Shown: piece after piece, positions 21,433 to 32,052 of the stretch | How positions within the stretch are numbered: position 1 is the stretch's first letter | Layout of the letters: every line of letters begins with the position of its first letter | DNA from: Robiginitalea biformata HTCC2501 | GTDB lineage: Bacteria > Bacteroidota > Bacteroidia > Flavobacteriales > Flavobacteriaceae | NCBI RefSeq assembly: GCF_000024125.1 | Contig: NC_013222.1 | Coordinates: 3,117,501 to 3,181,500 of the forward strand | DNA length: 64,000 nt | Direction of reading: 5' to 3' | Program-made: the position numbers and the translations under genes | Notes under the pieces: generated by a model | What the model was told of the DNA's origin: nothing | Database searches by the model: none | What the model saw: the letters and a program-made list of their open reading frames with translations, nothing else

Positions 21433-24400
21433 TTATCTGTACAGGGTAAAATGCCCTACATATTGTTGTTTTTCATTGTCGTTGGCGTTCACCACATACC
21501 AGTAATCGCCGGTGGGTAATTCGGTCCCCTCGTAGGTGCCGTCCCAGTTCTTCACCTGATCCAGGATGGCCACCACGCGGCCGTACCGGTCGTAGATCTT
21601 GATTTCGATATTCGGGAAGAATTCCCGGTTGCCCGGCGACCATTCGTCATTCATGCCGTCCCCGTCCGGGGTAAAGTAATTCGGCAATTCCACCATGCCC
21701 TCAAAGTCGAAAGGGAAACTGATTTCCACCATACAACCCATCTGGTCCACCACCCGGATCCGGACATTCGCGTCGTAATTGATCGTAAACACGTTGTCGC
21801 TGCCAAACGAATCCCCGTTAAAGTAGAATTCGTATCCGCCAAACCCGCCGCTGGCTGTAGCCGTGATCTCGTTCGGACCCGTCTGCATGGCATCCAGGGT
21901 CAGGGGCTGGTAGTCGTCGATGGTAAATTCCTCAAAGATCGTACACCCGTTTTCGTGGTAGATATACACCGTGTGGTCGCCGGCGGGCAGGTCGCCCCAG
22001 CTGCGGACATCCGTGGCCTCTGCCGTGATGGCATCCGTGGGGTCTGCAGGATCCAGCGCAATGAGTACCTCGTCGTACAACCCGCTGTCTGTCAGGGTTA
22101 CCTCCACGGAATTGTTCGGGAAGATGCCGTCGCAGCCGTAGCGCACGTCCACATTGGCCGTCAGGTCCACCCCAATTTCAATGGGGATGACGATGTTGGC
22201 GGTACAGCCGTTGGCGTCCCTCACAAAGACCACATAGGATTCCCCGCCCAGCAGGTTGTCGTAGAACAGCGCATCGTTGCGCACGTAATCCACATCTGCG
22301 GAGGAATTCAGGCTGGTCTCGTAGTACGGGATGCCCGATCCGTCCACAAAAGGCGTCCCCCCGGCGATGGTGAGTTGGGCAGAGCCGTCTGCGGCCCCGA
22401 TACAGGTCTCGTCCGTTGCGGTAAAACTCAGTTCAATAGGCTGGGGTTCCACCACGGAAATGCTCGTGAGCTCACTGCACCCCTCGGCATCCTGTATCAG
22501 GATATCGTAAGACCGGCCCGCGCCGGGGGCTCCTTCAAGGTCCGTGAAGGTATATACGCCCGGGGTAGCCGGGTCGCTGAAGAATTCGTTGAAATTCGGG
22601 GCGATCGCGAATTGGATCAGGCCTTCCCCCCCGCTGGTCACCTCGATGGTGATGCTGCCGTCTTCTTCTCCGGCACAGGAAACCGGGGTAGCCGAAGCCG
22701 AATACACGATGGGTGCCGGCCGCATGATAGTGAGCGGACCCTCCACGTCCCCGCAGGTATTCCCGCTGGTAACCGTTACGTAGTAATCGTTTCCGTCTGT
22801 GAGTTGCTCAAAAGTCCCGTCGGGTTGCGGTCCGCGGACTACCACGGCGCCCGGCAGCGGGTTAAACGGATCCGGGCCCGGGTCCCCGCTATACAGGATA
22901 AAGCTGTTGTCCCCTACCCCGCCGCTGGCGAAGGATTCAATCCGGCCGTCTATCTCGTTGGCGCAGGAAATGTCGTCCGGCAGGTTCACCACCAGGTCCA
23001 GATCCTGGGCGTCGATGAGCGTCAGGCCATTGGCGCGCACCACGTCGCAGACATTGGAGGCATTGACCTTGCGCACGTCGAACTGGTAGAAACCAGGGCC
23101 CCCGGAAATCAATACCGAGGTGTTGCCCACCCCCATCGAAATAAACGGGTCGGAAGGCAGGGCCGTCACCGAGCGGTATTCGTATTCAAAGCCCGGTTCC
23201 GGGTTCTGGACGCTCAGGCGCATCTCGCCGAGGCCACCGCAACCCGGGGCCCGCACCTGTACCAGGCTCGGGATAATCGGGGGCGGGGGATTTACGAAAT
23301 AGGGTTCGGTAATACCCACGCAATCGTAGGTGGACGATACTTCAATAGCATACCAGCCCGTGCTGATATACCCTTCGCCCCCTGCACCTGCAAATACCGG
23401 GGAATCCTGCAGGCCGCTGCGGGAGAGCTCGTCCAAGATGTCGTTGCTGCCCAGGTAGATGAGCTGGTATTTGTAACCCGCTCCCGGAACGCCCCCTGAA
23501 GCACCGGTAAGGGCCGTAAGGGCATCGCCCGTTGCCGGGTCATAGGCTTCGAGGATGGCATTGTTCCCGCCCGGGCAGATCAGTGCCTGGGGTTCCCGGA
23601 TGCCCACCTGGATGGGCGGAATCGGATTTAGGGTGATATCCACGGTGGCCGTACATCCCTCAACGTCCCGGACTTCCACGCGATAGTCCCCGCTGCCCAG
23701 GTTTTCGAAACGGTCCGAAGCGGAATAGGGCGCAACCTCCGCATAGCCGCTCCCGTCGTCGCGGAGCAGGCGGTACTCATACGGGGCAATATCCCAACCG
23801 CCGGTTGCAGAAGCCACGATGATGCCCAGGTTGTCGTTACAGGACACGTTGCCTTCCTCCACCGCCACGGGAAGCAGGGGCCCGTTCGGGGCCCGTACGG
23901 TGGCCACATTGGATTCGGCCGGGCAGCCCGGGGTATCCTGGGAAACGATGTCCACGATAAAATTGCCCCCCGGCAGGCCGGTGATCCGGGCGGGATCGCC
24001 GCTGACATCCGGGAAGTTATTCGTGTCAAAGCTGCCGCTGGCCAGGGCCGGCATGATGCGGTTGCCGCCGCTGTCCACCTGGTAGACCTGGTAATCGTAC
24101 ACCCCGGTGTAGTCCGCAACCTCGATAAAGAGCGCCCCGTCATTTCCGGGCACTGCACAGCGCACCGGGTTTGCCTCGCTGATGGTCACCGCCGGGTAGG
24201 TGGGCTCAAAGACCTCGTGGAGGGGGAGCGGATAAGAACAGCCGCCGATATTGTCCGTGATCTCGAGCAGGTACCCGCCGGCCAGGGGCAGGTCCATCAG
24301 CACAAAGGAGTCTCCCGGGTTGTTCGTCACCGCAGCCGGGCTGGCCGGACCGCTGACCACGGAAAGGGTGAAATCCGTACTTCCCACCACATCCACGCGG

Positions 24401-27400
24401 ATCCGCTCGTCCGTGGTACACGTCAGGGCTGCCTGCAGGGACAGGGTCGGCACCACATCGGTGGGCGGGTTCAGGGTGGGCAGATCAAAGGTGGCCTGGC
24501 ACCCGTTGGCGTCGATGGCGTAAATTGTAATATCCTGGGGGGAGCCGTTGTCGACAACCTCAAAGGTCGGGGAACTCTGATAGTTTCCAAACCCGGTAAT
24601 ACTGTACTGGTATCCCGGGGTGCCCGGGTCCACCACGTTGACCGTTACAATCGTCGAACTGTAGCGGTTGGCACCCGGTTCGCAGGCAAAATCCGGGGCG
24701 CTGGCCGTGATGGAAAATGCCGGGGGCTCGGAGATTTCGATGTCGTCCTGGCGGGTCTCGCAATTCCGGCTGGTCACCACGGTAACGTCATAGAAGCCGG
24801 GTACCAGGCCGGTAAACGACCCGGAACCGTTTTGCTGGACGATGGTGGAAGTCCCCGCCTCGTAAAGCGTATAGGTAATCGGGCTGTCGGCATCCGTGCC
24901 CGCCTGCAGGAAGACGTCGATGGCCCCGTCGTTGGCCCCGTTACAGGAAATATCCGTGTCGATCACCGCGCTGATCACGGGCGGGATGGCCGCATCCAGG
25001 GTAATCCCGTCCACCAGGAAGAAACAATTGATCACCCCGTCATTCACGATATTGTCTGTAACGAGCACCTCGTAATCGCCCGGGGCATAGCCGGTAAAGA
25101 CCCCCGTGGTATTGTCGTCAATATAGGCCCCGGCCCCCGTGCGCAGCTCAAAGGTAAAGTCCCCGCTACCGCCCAGGGTGGAAATGGAGATTTCCCCGTC
25201 GGCCGCGTTACAGGTCGGTTCCGTGGTAAAGCCGCCGGAGGCGCTCAGGAACTCGTAGACGGTGGCGGTGCCCTGGCTCGTACAGCCGTTGGCGTCTACC
25301 ACGTCAACCACATAGTCCCCGGGGGTCCCTACCGTATAGGTGTATTCCCACACCCCGCCGTTGAGTACCGGGAACTGCTCGTCCCCGTTAAGCGTAAAAC
25401 GCGGCGTATCTACCGTCGAAGGGATCTGTACCAGGATATCGAAGGAGGTGACCGTGTTGTCGCACTGGTTCTCCACCACAAAGGTGGGTACGGGCAGGTC
25501 CGGTTCCAGGTTGATGATCTGGGCGATGGCAAATGAGGTACATCCCGTAATATCGCGCACATAGACGTCGTAATTCCCAGCCGGCCCGATAAAGGTGGTT
25601 GCCGTATCGAAATCTCCCGGCGTGGGCGGTACGCCGGCATCCATGAAAGCAAATTCATAGGGGCCGCCGCCACCCCCGGATCCCTGGACCGTAAACTGGC
25701 CAAAGGCATTACAGTTGGCGGGCTCCTGGGCGATGATATCGATATTGGGCGTATTCTGGTCGATGACCACGGCAGTGGCATCTGTACAATTATCGGTAGA
25801 TTCGGTAACGATCACCTGGTAATTCCCCGGCAGGGTTTCATAGGCTCCGGAATACGTGGGACTTACGTTGGTCGGCGAATCAATGGTGATCCGCGTCCCG
25901 TCGTCCGTGTTCAGAAGTTCAATCAGCAGGTCAGAGCCCGGGGTAAACCCGGTAACGTCGTATAATATCTGGCCAAAGCGGTTGGCGTCACAATAACCCG
26001 GGGTGCTCGTGGCGGTCACCTCCAGCGGGTTGGGTCCGTCCACGGGCGGGATTTCGTCCAGGTACACACAGCCGGTGCCCAGGTCGGTGACCTCAACGGT
26101 GTACGTTACGCCAAATTGCAGGCCGTTGAAGGTATGCCGTCGAGGCGGGCTGTTTACCGGGACCGGCGGGTTCGGGTCGGTAGCCAGGCGGATCTCGAAG
26201 GGGCCCACGCCCCCCACGATTTCCACTGTATTGGTAAATCCGCCAGCGGCGCAAACCGGTGCTGCCACCGGATCCGGGACCACATCTACGGTGGTCTGGT
26301 CCACGGTCACCGTATCCTCATCCCGGCAACCCAGGGCGTCCAGGGTTACCACCGTATAGATACCCGGGACGATATTCGTAAACGTTTCCGCGGTACTGGA
26401 AGTGGGCCCGATCCGGTCCAGTTCCACGCCGAACTGGTCCTGCAGGATATATGTGTAATCGGCGGTTCCCCCGGCCACAGAGGTTACCTGGATATTGCCT
26501 TCCACAAGGCCGGCCGAACAGGTAGCCGTCACCGGCGCAACCGTTGCATCCGGCGGGGGCGTGCCGTCCAGGGGAATGGTTACGTCCTGGGGCACGGTTT
26601 CGCACCCGCGGGCATCCCGGACGATTACCGTATAGGTCTGGCCGGCGTTCAGGTTGGAAAAGACGGACTGGGAACCGAAGGCCCCGCCGTCAAAGCTGAT
26701 TTCGTAAGGCGGGATGCCGCTGGTGGCATCCGGGGTAACGGTGACAATGCCGTTGTTGGTCTGCCCGCAGCTCGCAGGAGTCACCGCGATGCTGGCCGGG
26801 TCAATATTTACAGGCGGGTTCAGCGTAATCGGGCTGGACACGGCCACGCAACCCCGGTTATCCGTTACCCGGAACACATAATCCCCGGGTACATTCGTGT
26901 TGTATACAAAGTTGTTGCTCGCCAGGGGTACCGGGGCGCCGTAGGTAGCCCCGCCATTAGCGCTTACCTCGTACTGCTTGGGCCCGGCCCCGGCCAGGTA
27001 CCCGCCCGTCACCTGCACGCGGATCCCCCCGTCGGCACCGCCACACGGGATTTCCGCATCGATACTCGTGTTCACCCGCAACTGGGAATTAATCGTCGCG
27101 GTGACCGCATCCGTACAATTGTTCCCGTCCACCACTTCGATGGTGTAATTTCCGGGGTTCAGTCCGGTAAATACAGGGCTGGCCTGCAGGGGGCCTCCGT
27201 TGATCCGGTACTGGTGGGAAGCCAGGGGGGCCGTCCCCGCTGAGGAGCTCACCGCCAGGGTGGCGCCGGTACCCGGCACATAACAATAATCCGAAGCGCC
27301 GGCGTCCAGGGTAAGCGTCGGGGCGTCGATGGGCGTCAGGCTGAAGTTGAAGGTAGCCGTACATCCTTCGGCATCTTCCACCGTGAGGATGTAGTTGCCG

Positions 27401-29952
27401 CTCTGGGTCAGGTTTCCAAACGTCCGCCCGCTTTTCGGGCCGCTGACAAAGCCGTTGGGCATCTCCAGGCTGTAGCGGTAGGTACCCCAACCGCCACCGG
27501 CCGTTGCCACCACCCGTCCCGTATTCCCGTTGGCACAGGTCATGGCGGTTACATTCCCCGACAGGGTCAGCGGGCTGGCCGGCTCCTCGATGGTAATGCT
27601 TGCAGTGTCCGTACATCCCGTATCCGCATCCGTAACGGTAATGGTGTAGGTACCGGCCCCGGAAAGCGGCAGGTCTACTTCCGCGTCGTTCTGGGGTGCG
27701 CTCTCCGGCCCCCCGTTGATATTATAGGTATAGTTGTTCGTAAACCCGTCGATCAGGAAGGTCCCTGTACCGTCCGCTGCACCGGTACATACGCGGGTAT
27801 CCCCGCCGGATTTAACCCGGGCGCGGATGGTGCTGATGACTGCGGGGGTAAAGCTCTCCGTATACGTACATCCATTGGCATCCGTAATGCGGAAGGTATA
27901 GGCTGTGTTGACGCTCAGACCGGAAAACGTATCGCTCCCGCCGTTATTGACCGAAATGGGGCTGATGACCTCGTAAAGGACAATCGGGGCGTTGCTCGTG
28001 GGGGTGAGCTGCACGTCCGAAGTGCCGGCCGCGCAATTGATGGCGCTCTGGGCAAAGGCCAGGTCGGTAGGGGGATCCACATCGGCAATGGTGATGGCCG
28101 TCAGTTCCAGGCGGCAGCCGCCGGCATCCCGGATGATGGGCGTATAGGTGCCCGGCGCCAGGTTCGAATAGGTTTCCTGGGTACTGAAATTCACCCCGTC
28201 GATACTGAACTCATAGCCGCTCCCGGAACCCCCGGAATACGGTCCCTGGAATTCGATGATCCCCCCGTCCACGCCGCCGGCCCCGTCGCAGAGCCGATCC
28301 TGGATCTTGACGGCATTGCCGGTGATGGCCCCTACATTGGTCACCGAGATGGAAGTCGGGATCGTATAGATACAGCTGAAGGCCGCCTGCTGGTACTGCA
28401 CCTGGATCTGGTTGTAGGTCCCCGTCGGCACGGTGAGTACCGGATTGGCCGACCAGGGGTCGGCGGGATCGGCGCGGAACAAGAGGTTGTACCCCTTGGC
28501 GTCGATGATGTTGATGTCGATGCGGGCACCGTTGTTGCAGTCGCCGTCCGTCCCGGAAGCGGTTACGTCCGGGGGGGTGAGTTCCTCCACGCTGGCCGTT
28601 GCCGTAGTGGTACAGCCGTTAGCGTCCGTGATAAAGAATTCATAGGTCCCCGCTGCCGTGACGTTGTAGGTAGTCTGCCCGGTGTATGTGCCTCCGGAAT
28701 TCCCCCCGTCGCTCACCGTAAACGTATACGGGCCGGCCCCGCCGGATGTCCGCACGATGATATCCGCATCGTTGGCCCCGCAAACGGGGTCCGAACTCAG
28801 GCTTTCATTCACCTCCGTTGAAGCTGAAAGGGCCACCAGGCCGTCCCCGATAACAATGGGGTTGCCGTTAATGTCCGTGGACTGGCGGGGGGGCGGGATA
28901 CCGTTCCCCGGGTCGCCCGTACACTGCTGGGTTTCCACCTGTACGCTGTAGGTACCGAAACCAACGGCGGCAAATGTATAGGGGTTGTTCGGGATAAAGG
29001 TGGTGAACTCCTGGGGCACGCCTGAAGCGTCCAGGAGCGTGTATTTGAAAGGGCCCGGCACGTTGTTCACCGTTACGGTGATGCTGCCGGTCTCCCCGAA
29101 GCACTGGGCATCGGTGAATTCCACATCGATGTCGATCTCCTGTTCCTCGATGACAATGGGTTCGTACGGGTATTCACAGGTGTTCGAAGTATTCTGCAAA
29201 CGCGCCTTCACCACGTAGGTTCCCGGGTCCAGGCTGCCGAAGATCGGGGAGGTTTGCCAGGGGCCGAACCCCGTGCCGTTGTCGATGCTGAATTCGTAGG
29301 CACTCGAGAGGTTGGTGATCTGGATCCGCCCGGGCACCCCGCAGATAAAATCCCGCTTCACATAGGTCTGGGTAATGGTACTTTTCTTAACCTTGAAGTA
29401 GTAATAGGAACCCCCGTTGACCCGCACGCGAAATTCCGCCCCGCTGGAGGCCGGAATGGAAGCGGCATTCAGGGTAAGGGTGGAAGCCCCGGAAATCGTC
29501 TGCCAGTACGGGTTGCACTCGCTCCCGATAATGGGCGGGCAGTCTTCGTTGACGTCAAAGGTACAGCTCCCACCGGGTACCAGTTGTTGCCATTGATAAC
29601 TGCTGTGGCTTCCGCTTACCGAAATAATCCGGTCGTCGTAGTCCCCGCAAAGGTTAAACCGCGCAATGGTAAACCCGTTGTCCGCACAGGTAACTTCCTC
29701 GTCTGCATTCTGGATAATCGTAGAGAAGAGTGCCGGGGCGGCCGGAGCAGGGAAATCCGTGGTTCCTATTGCAATACTTGCCGCAGGGTCGATGCCGACA
29801 ACCCCCTGGGGCTGCTGGCTATCGGAAATTACGCTGTCGATACGGGACAAAAATCCTCCCAGGGTACCGCCAGCAATGGCTGAAGAGCTGATGATAGTGG
29901 CCACTAGCATCAACAGGGCATACCAGAGATGCCTGTTCTTTTTTGGGAGCAT
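21433..29952 (-). CDS. Giant SprB-repeat surface protein with type IX secretion C-terminal domain
   Basis: A 2,839-residue exported protein. It starts with a signal peptide (MLPKKNRHLWYALLMLVATIISSSAIAG). From about residue 270 to 2,700 it is built from more than twenty modules of roughly 75-100 residues with the SprB-repeat pattern: a cysteine strand, GG-x-x-P-Y-x-Y/F, then L-x-P-G-x-Y-x-V-x-V-x-D, then GC. The last 85 residues (LPNYFTPDGDGMNDEWSPGN ... GDYWYVVNAND) are the gliding-motility C-terminal (type B) sorting domain. SprB proteins are mobile adhesins moved by the Gld motor along the cell surface; this one is shorter than the 6,500-residue model SprB. A GldI gene lies at 63 kb. Confidence 0.92.
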   Translation of the reverse strand: MLPKKNRHLWYALLMLVATIISSSAIAGGTLGGFLSRIDSVISDSQQPQGVVGIDPAASIAIGTTDFPAPAAPALFSTIIQNADEEVTCADNGFTIARFNLCGDYDDRIISVSGSHSSYQWQQLVPGGSCTFDVNEDCPPIIGSECNPYWQTISGASTLTLNAASIPASSGAEFRVRVNGGSYYYFKVKKSTITQTYVKRDFICGVPGRIQITNLSSAYEFSIDNGTGFGPWQTSPIFGSLDPGTYVVKARLQNTSNTCEYPYEPIVIEEQEIDIDVEFTDAQCFGETGSITVTVNNVPGPFKYTLLDASGVPQEFTTFIPNNPYTFAAVGFGTYSVQVETQQCTGDPGNGIPPPRQSTDINGNPIVIGDGLVALSASTEVNESLSSDPVCGANDADIIVRTSGGAGPYTFTVSDGGNSGGTYTGQTTYNVTAAGTYEFFITDANGCTTTATASVEELTPPDVTASGTDGDCNNGARIDINIIDAKGYNLLFRADPADPWSANPVLTVPTGTYNQIQVQYQQAAFSCIYTIPTSISVTNVGAITGNAVKIQDRLCDGAGGVDGGIIEFQGPYSGGSGSGYEFSIDGVNFSTQETYSNLAPGTYTPIIRDAGGCRLELTAITIADVDPPTDLAFAQSAINCAAGTSDVQLTPTSNAPIVLYEVISPISVNNGGSDTFSGLSVNTAYTFRITDANGCTYTESFTPAVISTIRARVKSGGDTRVCTGAADGTGTFLIDGFTNNYTYNINGGPESAPQNDAEVDLPLSGAGTYTITVTDADTGCTDTASITIEEPASPLTLSGNVTAMTCANGNTGRVVATAGGGWGTYRYSLEMPNGFVSGPKSGRTFGNLTQSGNYILTVEDAEGCTATFNFSLTPIDAPTLTLDAGASDYCYVPGTGATLAVSSSAGTAPLASHQYRINGGPLQASPVFTGLNPGNYTIEVVDGNNCTDAVTATINSQLRVNTSIDAEIPCGGADGGIRVQVTGGYLAGAGPKQYEVSANGGATYGAPVPLASNNFVYNTNVPGDYVFRVTDNRGCVAVSSPITLNPPVNIDPASIAVTPASCGQTNNGIVTVTPDATSGIPPYEISFDGGAFGSQSVFSNLNAGQTYTVIVRDARGCETVPQDVTIPLDGTPPPDATVAPVTATCSAGLVEGNIQVTSVAGGTADYTYILQDQFGVELDRIGPTSSTAETFTNIVPGIYTVVTLDALGCRDEDTVTVDQTTVDVVPDPVAAPVCAAGGFTNTVEIVGGVGPFEIRLATDPNPPVPVNSPPRRHTFNGLQFGVTYTVEVTDLGTGCVYLDEIPPVDGPNPLEVTATSTPGYCDANRFGQILYDVTGFTPGSDLLIELLNTDDGTRITIDSPTNVSPTYSGAYETLPGNYQVIVTESTDNCTDATAVVIDQNTPNIDIIAQEPANCNAFGQFTVQGSGGGGGPYEFAFMDAGVPPTPGDFDTATTFIGPAGNYDVYVRDITGCTSFAIAQIINLEPDLPVPTFVVENQCDNTVTSFDILVQIPSTVDTPRFTLNGDEQFPVLNGGVWEYTYTVGTPGDYVVDVVDANGCTSQGTATVYEFLSASGGFTTEPTCNAADGEISISTLGGSGDFTFELRTGAGAYIDDNTTGVFTGYAPGDYEVLVTDNIVNDGVINCFFLVDGITLDAAIPPVISAVIDTDISCNGANDGAIDVFLQAGTDADSPITYTLYEAGTSTIVQQNGSGSFTGLVPGFYDVTVVTSRNCETRQDDIEISEPPAFSITASAPDFACEPGANRYSSTIVTVNVVDPGTPGYQYSITGFGNYQSSPTFEVVDNGSPQDITIYAIDANGCQATFDLPTLNPPTDVVPTLSLQAALTCTTDERIRVDVVGSTDFTLSVVSGPASPAAVTNNPGDSFVLMDLPLAGGYLLEITDNIGGCSYPLPLHEVFEPTYPAVTISEANPVRCAVPGNDGALFIEVADYTGVYDYQVYQVDSGGNRIMPALASGSFDTNNFPDVSGDPARITGLPGGNFIVDIVSQDTPGCPAESNVATVRAPNGPLLPVAVEEGNVSCNDNLGIIVASATGGWDIAPYEYRLLRDDGSGYAEVAPYSASDRFENLGSGDYRVEVRDVEGCTATVDITLNPIPPIQVGIREPQALICPGGNNAILEAYDPATGDALTALTGASGGVPGAGYKYQLIYLGSNDILDELSRSGLQDSPVFAGAGGEGYISTGWYAIEVSSTYDCVGITEPYFVNPPPPIIPSLVQVRAPGCGGLGEMRLSVQNPEPGFEYEYRSVTALPSDPFISMGVGNTSVLISGGPGFYQFDVRKVNASNVCDVVRANGLTLIDAQDLDLVVNLPDDISCANEIDGRIESFASGGVGDNSFILYSGDPGPDPFNPLPGAVVVRGPQPDGTFEQLTDGNDYYVTVTSGNTCGDVEGPLTIMRPAPIVYSASATPVSCAGEEDGSITIEVTSGGEGLIQFAIAPNFNEFFSDPATPGVYTFTDLEGAPGAGRSYDILIQDAEGCSELTSISVVEPQPIELSFTATDETCIGAADGSAQLTIAGGTPFVDGSGIPYYETSLNSSADVDYVRNDALFYDNLLGGESYVVFVRDANGCTANIVIPIEIGVDLTANVDVRYGCDGIFPNNSVEVTLTDSGLYDEVLIALDPADPTDAITAEATDVRSWGDLPAGDHTVYIYHENGCTIFEEFTIDDYQPLTLDAMQTGPNEITATASGGFGGYEFYFNGDSFGSDNVFTINYDANVRIRVVDQMGCMVEISFPFDFEGMVELPNYFTPDGDGMNDEWSPGNREFFPNIEIKIYDRYGRVVAILDQVKNWDGTYEGTELPTGDYWYVVNANDNEKQQYVGHFTLYR

Positions 29953-30079
29953 AGGTTAAGTCTTGTGGTCGATACCCGCGATTTGGGAAACGAATAGCGG
30001 CCGGGGTAATTATTTATCTTATAAAATCTCTTTAACTTAGGCGATAAGCCTATACTTCTTTATTTCCTAACGACACAAC
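29953..30079. promoter_or_regulatory. Divergent spacer before the SprB-like and dehydrogenase genes
   Basis: A 127-base AT-rich gap that must hold the promoters for both genes. It contains a perfect inverted repeat AGGC-GATAA-GCCT (30038-30050), a possible operator. I found no good -33/-7 pair on either strand. Confidence 0.3.
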
Positions 30080-31198
30080 ATGCGAAATAGTATTGTTTTA
30101 TCCGCTTTTTTGGTCATTTTATCGATGAACTCCTGTGCGCAGGACCCGGAAAACCAGGCAACTGTCCCGGAAACCGTTTCGTTCACCCCCGAATTGGTGG
30201 TGGAGGACCTGGACATCCCCTGGGGAATGGCCTTCCTGCCCGACGGCTCCCTGCTGATAACCGAAAAAAGCGGGGAAATCCTTCTTTTCCGCGGGGGGTC
30301 AAAAACGGAAATTTCCGGCGTCCCGGAGGTATACAACCGCGGTCAGGGCGGCCTGCTGGACATTGCCCTGGACCCTGACTACCCGGACAATGGCTGGATA
30401 TACCTGACGTATGCGTCCGAAGAGGGCCCGGGGTCCGGCGGGCACACGGCCCTGGCCCGATGCAAGCTCAGCGGCACCACCCTGACGGACCTGGAAGTAC
30501 TCTACAAAGCAAGCCCGAATACCACGGCGGGGCAGCACTTCGGGTCCCGGATCGAATTCGACCGGGACGGCTACCTGTATTTCAGCATCGGGGAACGGGG
30601 CGAGCGGGACGTGAACCCCCAGGATACGGGGCGGGACGGCGGCAAGGTTTACCGGTTGAACCCGGACGGCAGCATCCCCCCGGACAACCCGTTTGTCGGC
30701 TCGGACGGCCTGGACGCCATCTATTCCTACGGACACCGCAACCCCCAGGGCATGGCACGCCATCCGGATACCGGGGAAATTTGGGTACATGAACACGGCC
30801 CCCGGGGCGGTGACGAAATCAATGTGGTAAAAAAAGGCGCCAATTACGGCTGGCCCGTAATCACTTACGGGATCAATTACAGCGGGACCCCCATCACGGA
30901 CCAGACCGAGATGGAAGGCATGGAACAACCCATCCACTACTGGGTCCCCTCCATCGCGCCCAGCGGTATGGCCTTTGTGACTTCCGACCACTACCCCGGA
31001 TGGGAAGGCAGCCTGCTGGTGGGTTCCCTGTCTTTCCAGTACCTGGAGCGCCTGGAAATGGAGGGTAAAACCGTATTGAAAAGGGAAAAACTCATGGAGG
31101 ATGTAGGCCGGGTGCGGAATGTCCGCCAGGGCCCCGACGGACTGGTCTACGTGGCTGTCGAGGGCGAGGGAATCTACCGGCTCAACCCGGATCGATAA
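30080..31198 (+). CDS. PQQ-type soluble aldose sugar dehydrogenase, lipoprotein
   Basis: A 372-residue exported protein. A lipoprotein signal ends at Cys20 (ILSMNSC). The rest is a six-bladed propeller of the soluble glucose/sorbosone dehydrogenase family (Asd/YliI): LDIPWGMAFLPDGSLLITEK, GQGGLLDIALDPDY, LARCKLSG, the HFGSRIEFDRDGYLYFSIGERGER block, then SYGHRNPQGMARHPDTGEIWVHEHGPRGGDEIN. The conserved His and Arg for PQQ binding are present. It would oxidise aldoses in the periplasm. It stands alone on the plus strand, 9 bases from the convergent murQ. Confidence 0.88.
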   Translation: MRNSIVLSAFLVILSMNSCAQDPENQATVPETVSFTPELVVEDLDIPWGMAFLPDGSLLITEKSGEILLFRGGSKTEISGVPEVYNRGQGGLLDIALDPDYPDNGWIYLTYASEEGPGSGGHTALARCKLSGTTLTDLEVLYKASPNTTAGQHFGSRIEFDRDGYLYFSIGERGERDVNPQDTGRDGGKVYRLNPDGSIPPDNPFVGSDGLDAIYSYGHRNPQGMARHPDTGEIWVHEHGPRGGDEINVVKKGANYGWPVITYGINYSGTPITDQTEMEGMEQPIHYWVPSIAPSGMAFVTSDHYPGWEGSLLVGSLSFQYLERLEMEGKTVLKREKLMEDVGRVRNVRQGPDGLVYVAVEGEGIYRLNPDR

Positions 31199-31207
31199 CG
31201 ACTGATC

Positions 31208-32020
31208 CTATTTCAGTGCTTCCAGCGCTTTCTGCACGGAACCATAGCGTTTGAGGGCTTCCCCGGCCGCTTCGTATTCCAGGCCAAGGCTTTCCATCAG
31301 GTACCGGGTCCCCCGGTCTATCAATTTGTTATTGCTCAATTGCATGTGGACCATCTTGTTCCCCCTGACCCGCCCGACACGTACCATCAGTGCCGTGGAG
31401 ATCATATTGAGAACGAGTTTCTGGGATGTGCCGCTTTTCATCCGGGTACTCCCCGTGATAAATTCGGGGCCCACGTCAACAGCTATCGGTATTTCCGCCG
31501 CTTCCGCCAGGGGCGACCCGGGGTTGTTGGTAATCCCCGCAGTAAGCAGCCCTTCCGAGCGCGCTTTGCGTATGCCCCCCAGGACATAGGGGGTGGTCCC
31601 GGAAGCTGCGATCCCCACCACAGTATCCGTGGGCCCGATTTCGTATTCCCCTAGGTCTTTCCAGGCCTGCTGCGTGTCGTCTTCTGCGTGCTCCACCGCT
31701 TTTCGAATGGCCCGGTCGCCGCCGGCTATCAGCCCGATGACCCGGTCGTGGGGCATGCCATAGGTAGGGGGGATTTCCGAGGCGTCCAGGATGCCCAGCC
31801 GCCCACTCGTGCCGGCTCCGATATAGAACAAGCGGCCGCCACTTAGAAAACGGGGTTCCAGGGCCTTCACCAGCCGGGAAATTTCCGGAATACAGGCTGC
31901 TACGGCCGGGGCCACCTTTTGGTCTTCCTCGTTTATTTTCTGCAGGAGGGAGACGGCGTCCAGGTCCTCCAGGTTATCGTGCAGGGAGGCCTGCTCCGTG
32001 ATTTTCTTGAATTGCGACAT
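31208..32020 (-). CDS. murQ: N-acetylmuramic acid 6-phosphate etherase
   Basis: A 270-residue MurQ. It splits the lactyl ether of MurNAc-6-phosphate to give GlcNAc-6-phosphate and lactate. The SIS fold is plain: YIGAGTSGRLGILDASEIPPTYG with the catalytic Glu in SEIPP, AVEHAEDD carrying the second Glu, GIAASGTTPYVLGG, NNPGSPLAEAAEIPI and the C-terminal GSTRMKSGTSQKLVLNM signature. It is slightly shorter than the usual 300 residues. It follows the DeoR-type regulator by 32 bases and is the first of the peptidoglycan-recycling genes, four of which lie on the other strand. Confidence 0.93.
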   Translation of the reverse strand: MSQFKKITEQASLHDNLEDLDAVSLLQKINEEDQKVAPAVAACIPEISRLVKALEPRFLSGGRLFYIGAGTSGRLGILDASEIPPTYGMPHDRVIGLIAGGDRAIRKAVEHAEDDTQQAWKDLGEYEIGPTDTVVGIAASGTTPYVLGGIRKARSEGLLTAGITNNPGSPLAEAAEIPIAVDVGPEFITGSTRMKSGTSQKLVLNMISTALMVRVGRVRGNKMVHMQLSNNKLIDRGTRYLMESLGLEYEAAGEALKRYGSVQKALEALK

Positions 32021-32052
32021 ATTATGCGATATACTATTTGATAGGTGAGCTT

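Noticed and set aside
21955..29883. Several long open frames on the plus strand opposite the SprB-like gene (for example 21955-23499 and 24217-25536)
   Set aside because: They are mirror frames of a GC-rich repetitive gene, have no domains, no start signals and low-complexity Gly/Arg/Val composition.
21433..29952. SprB repeats as a CRISPR array or tandem DNA repeat
   Set aside because: The repetition is at protein level only; there are no short identical repeats with unique spacers.
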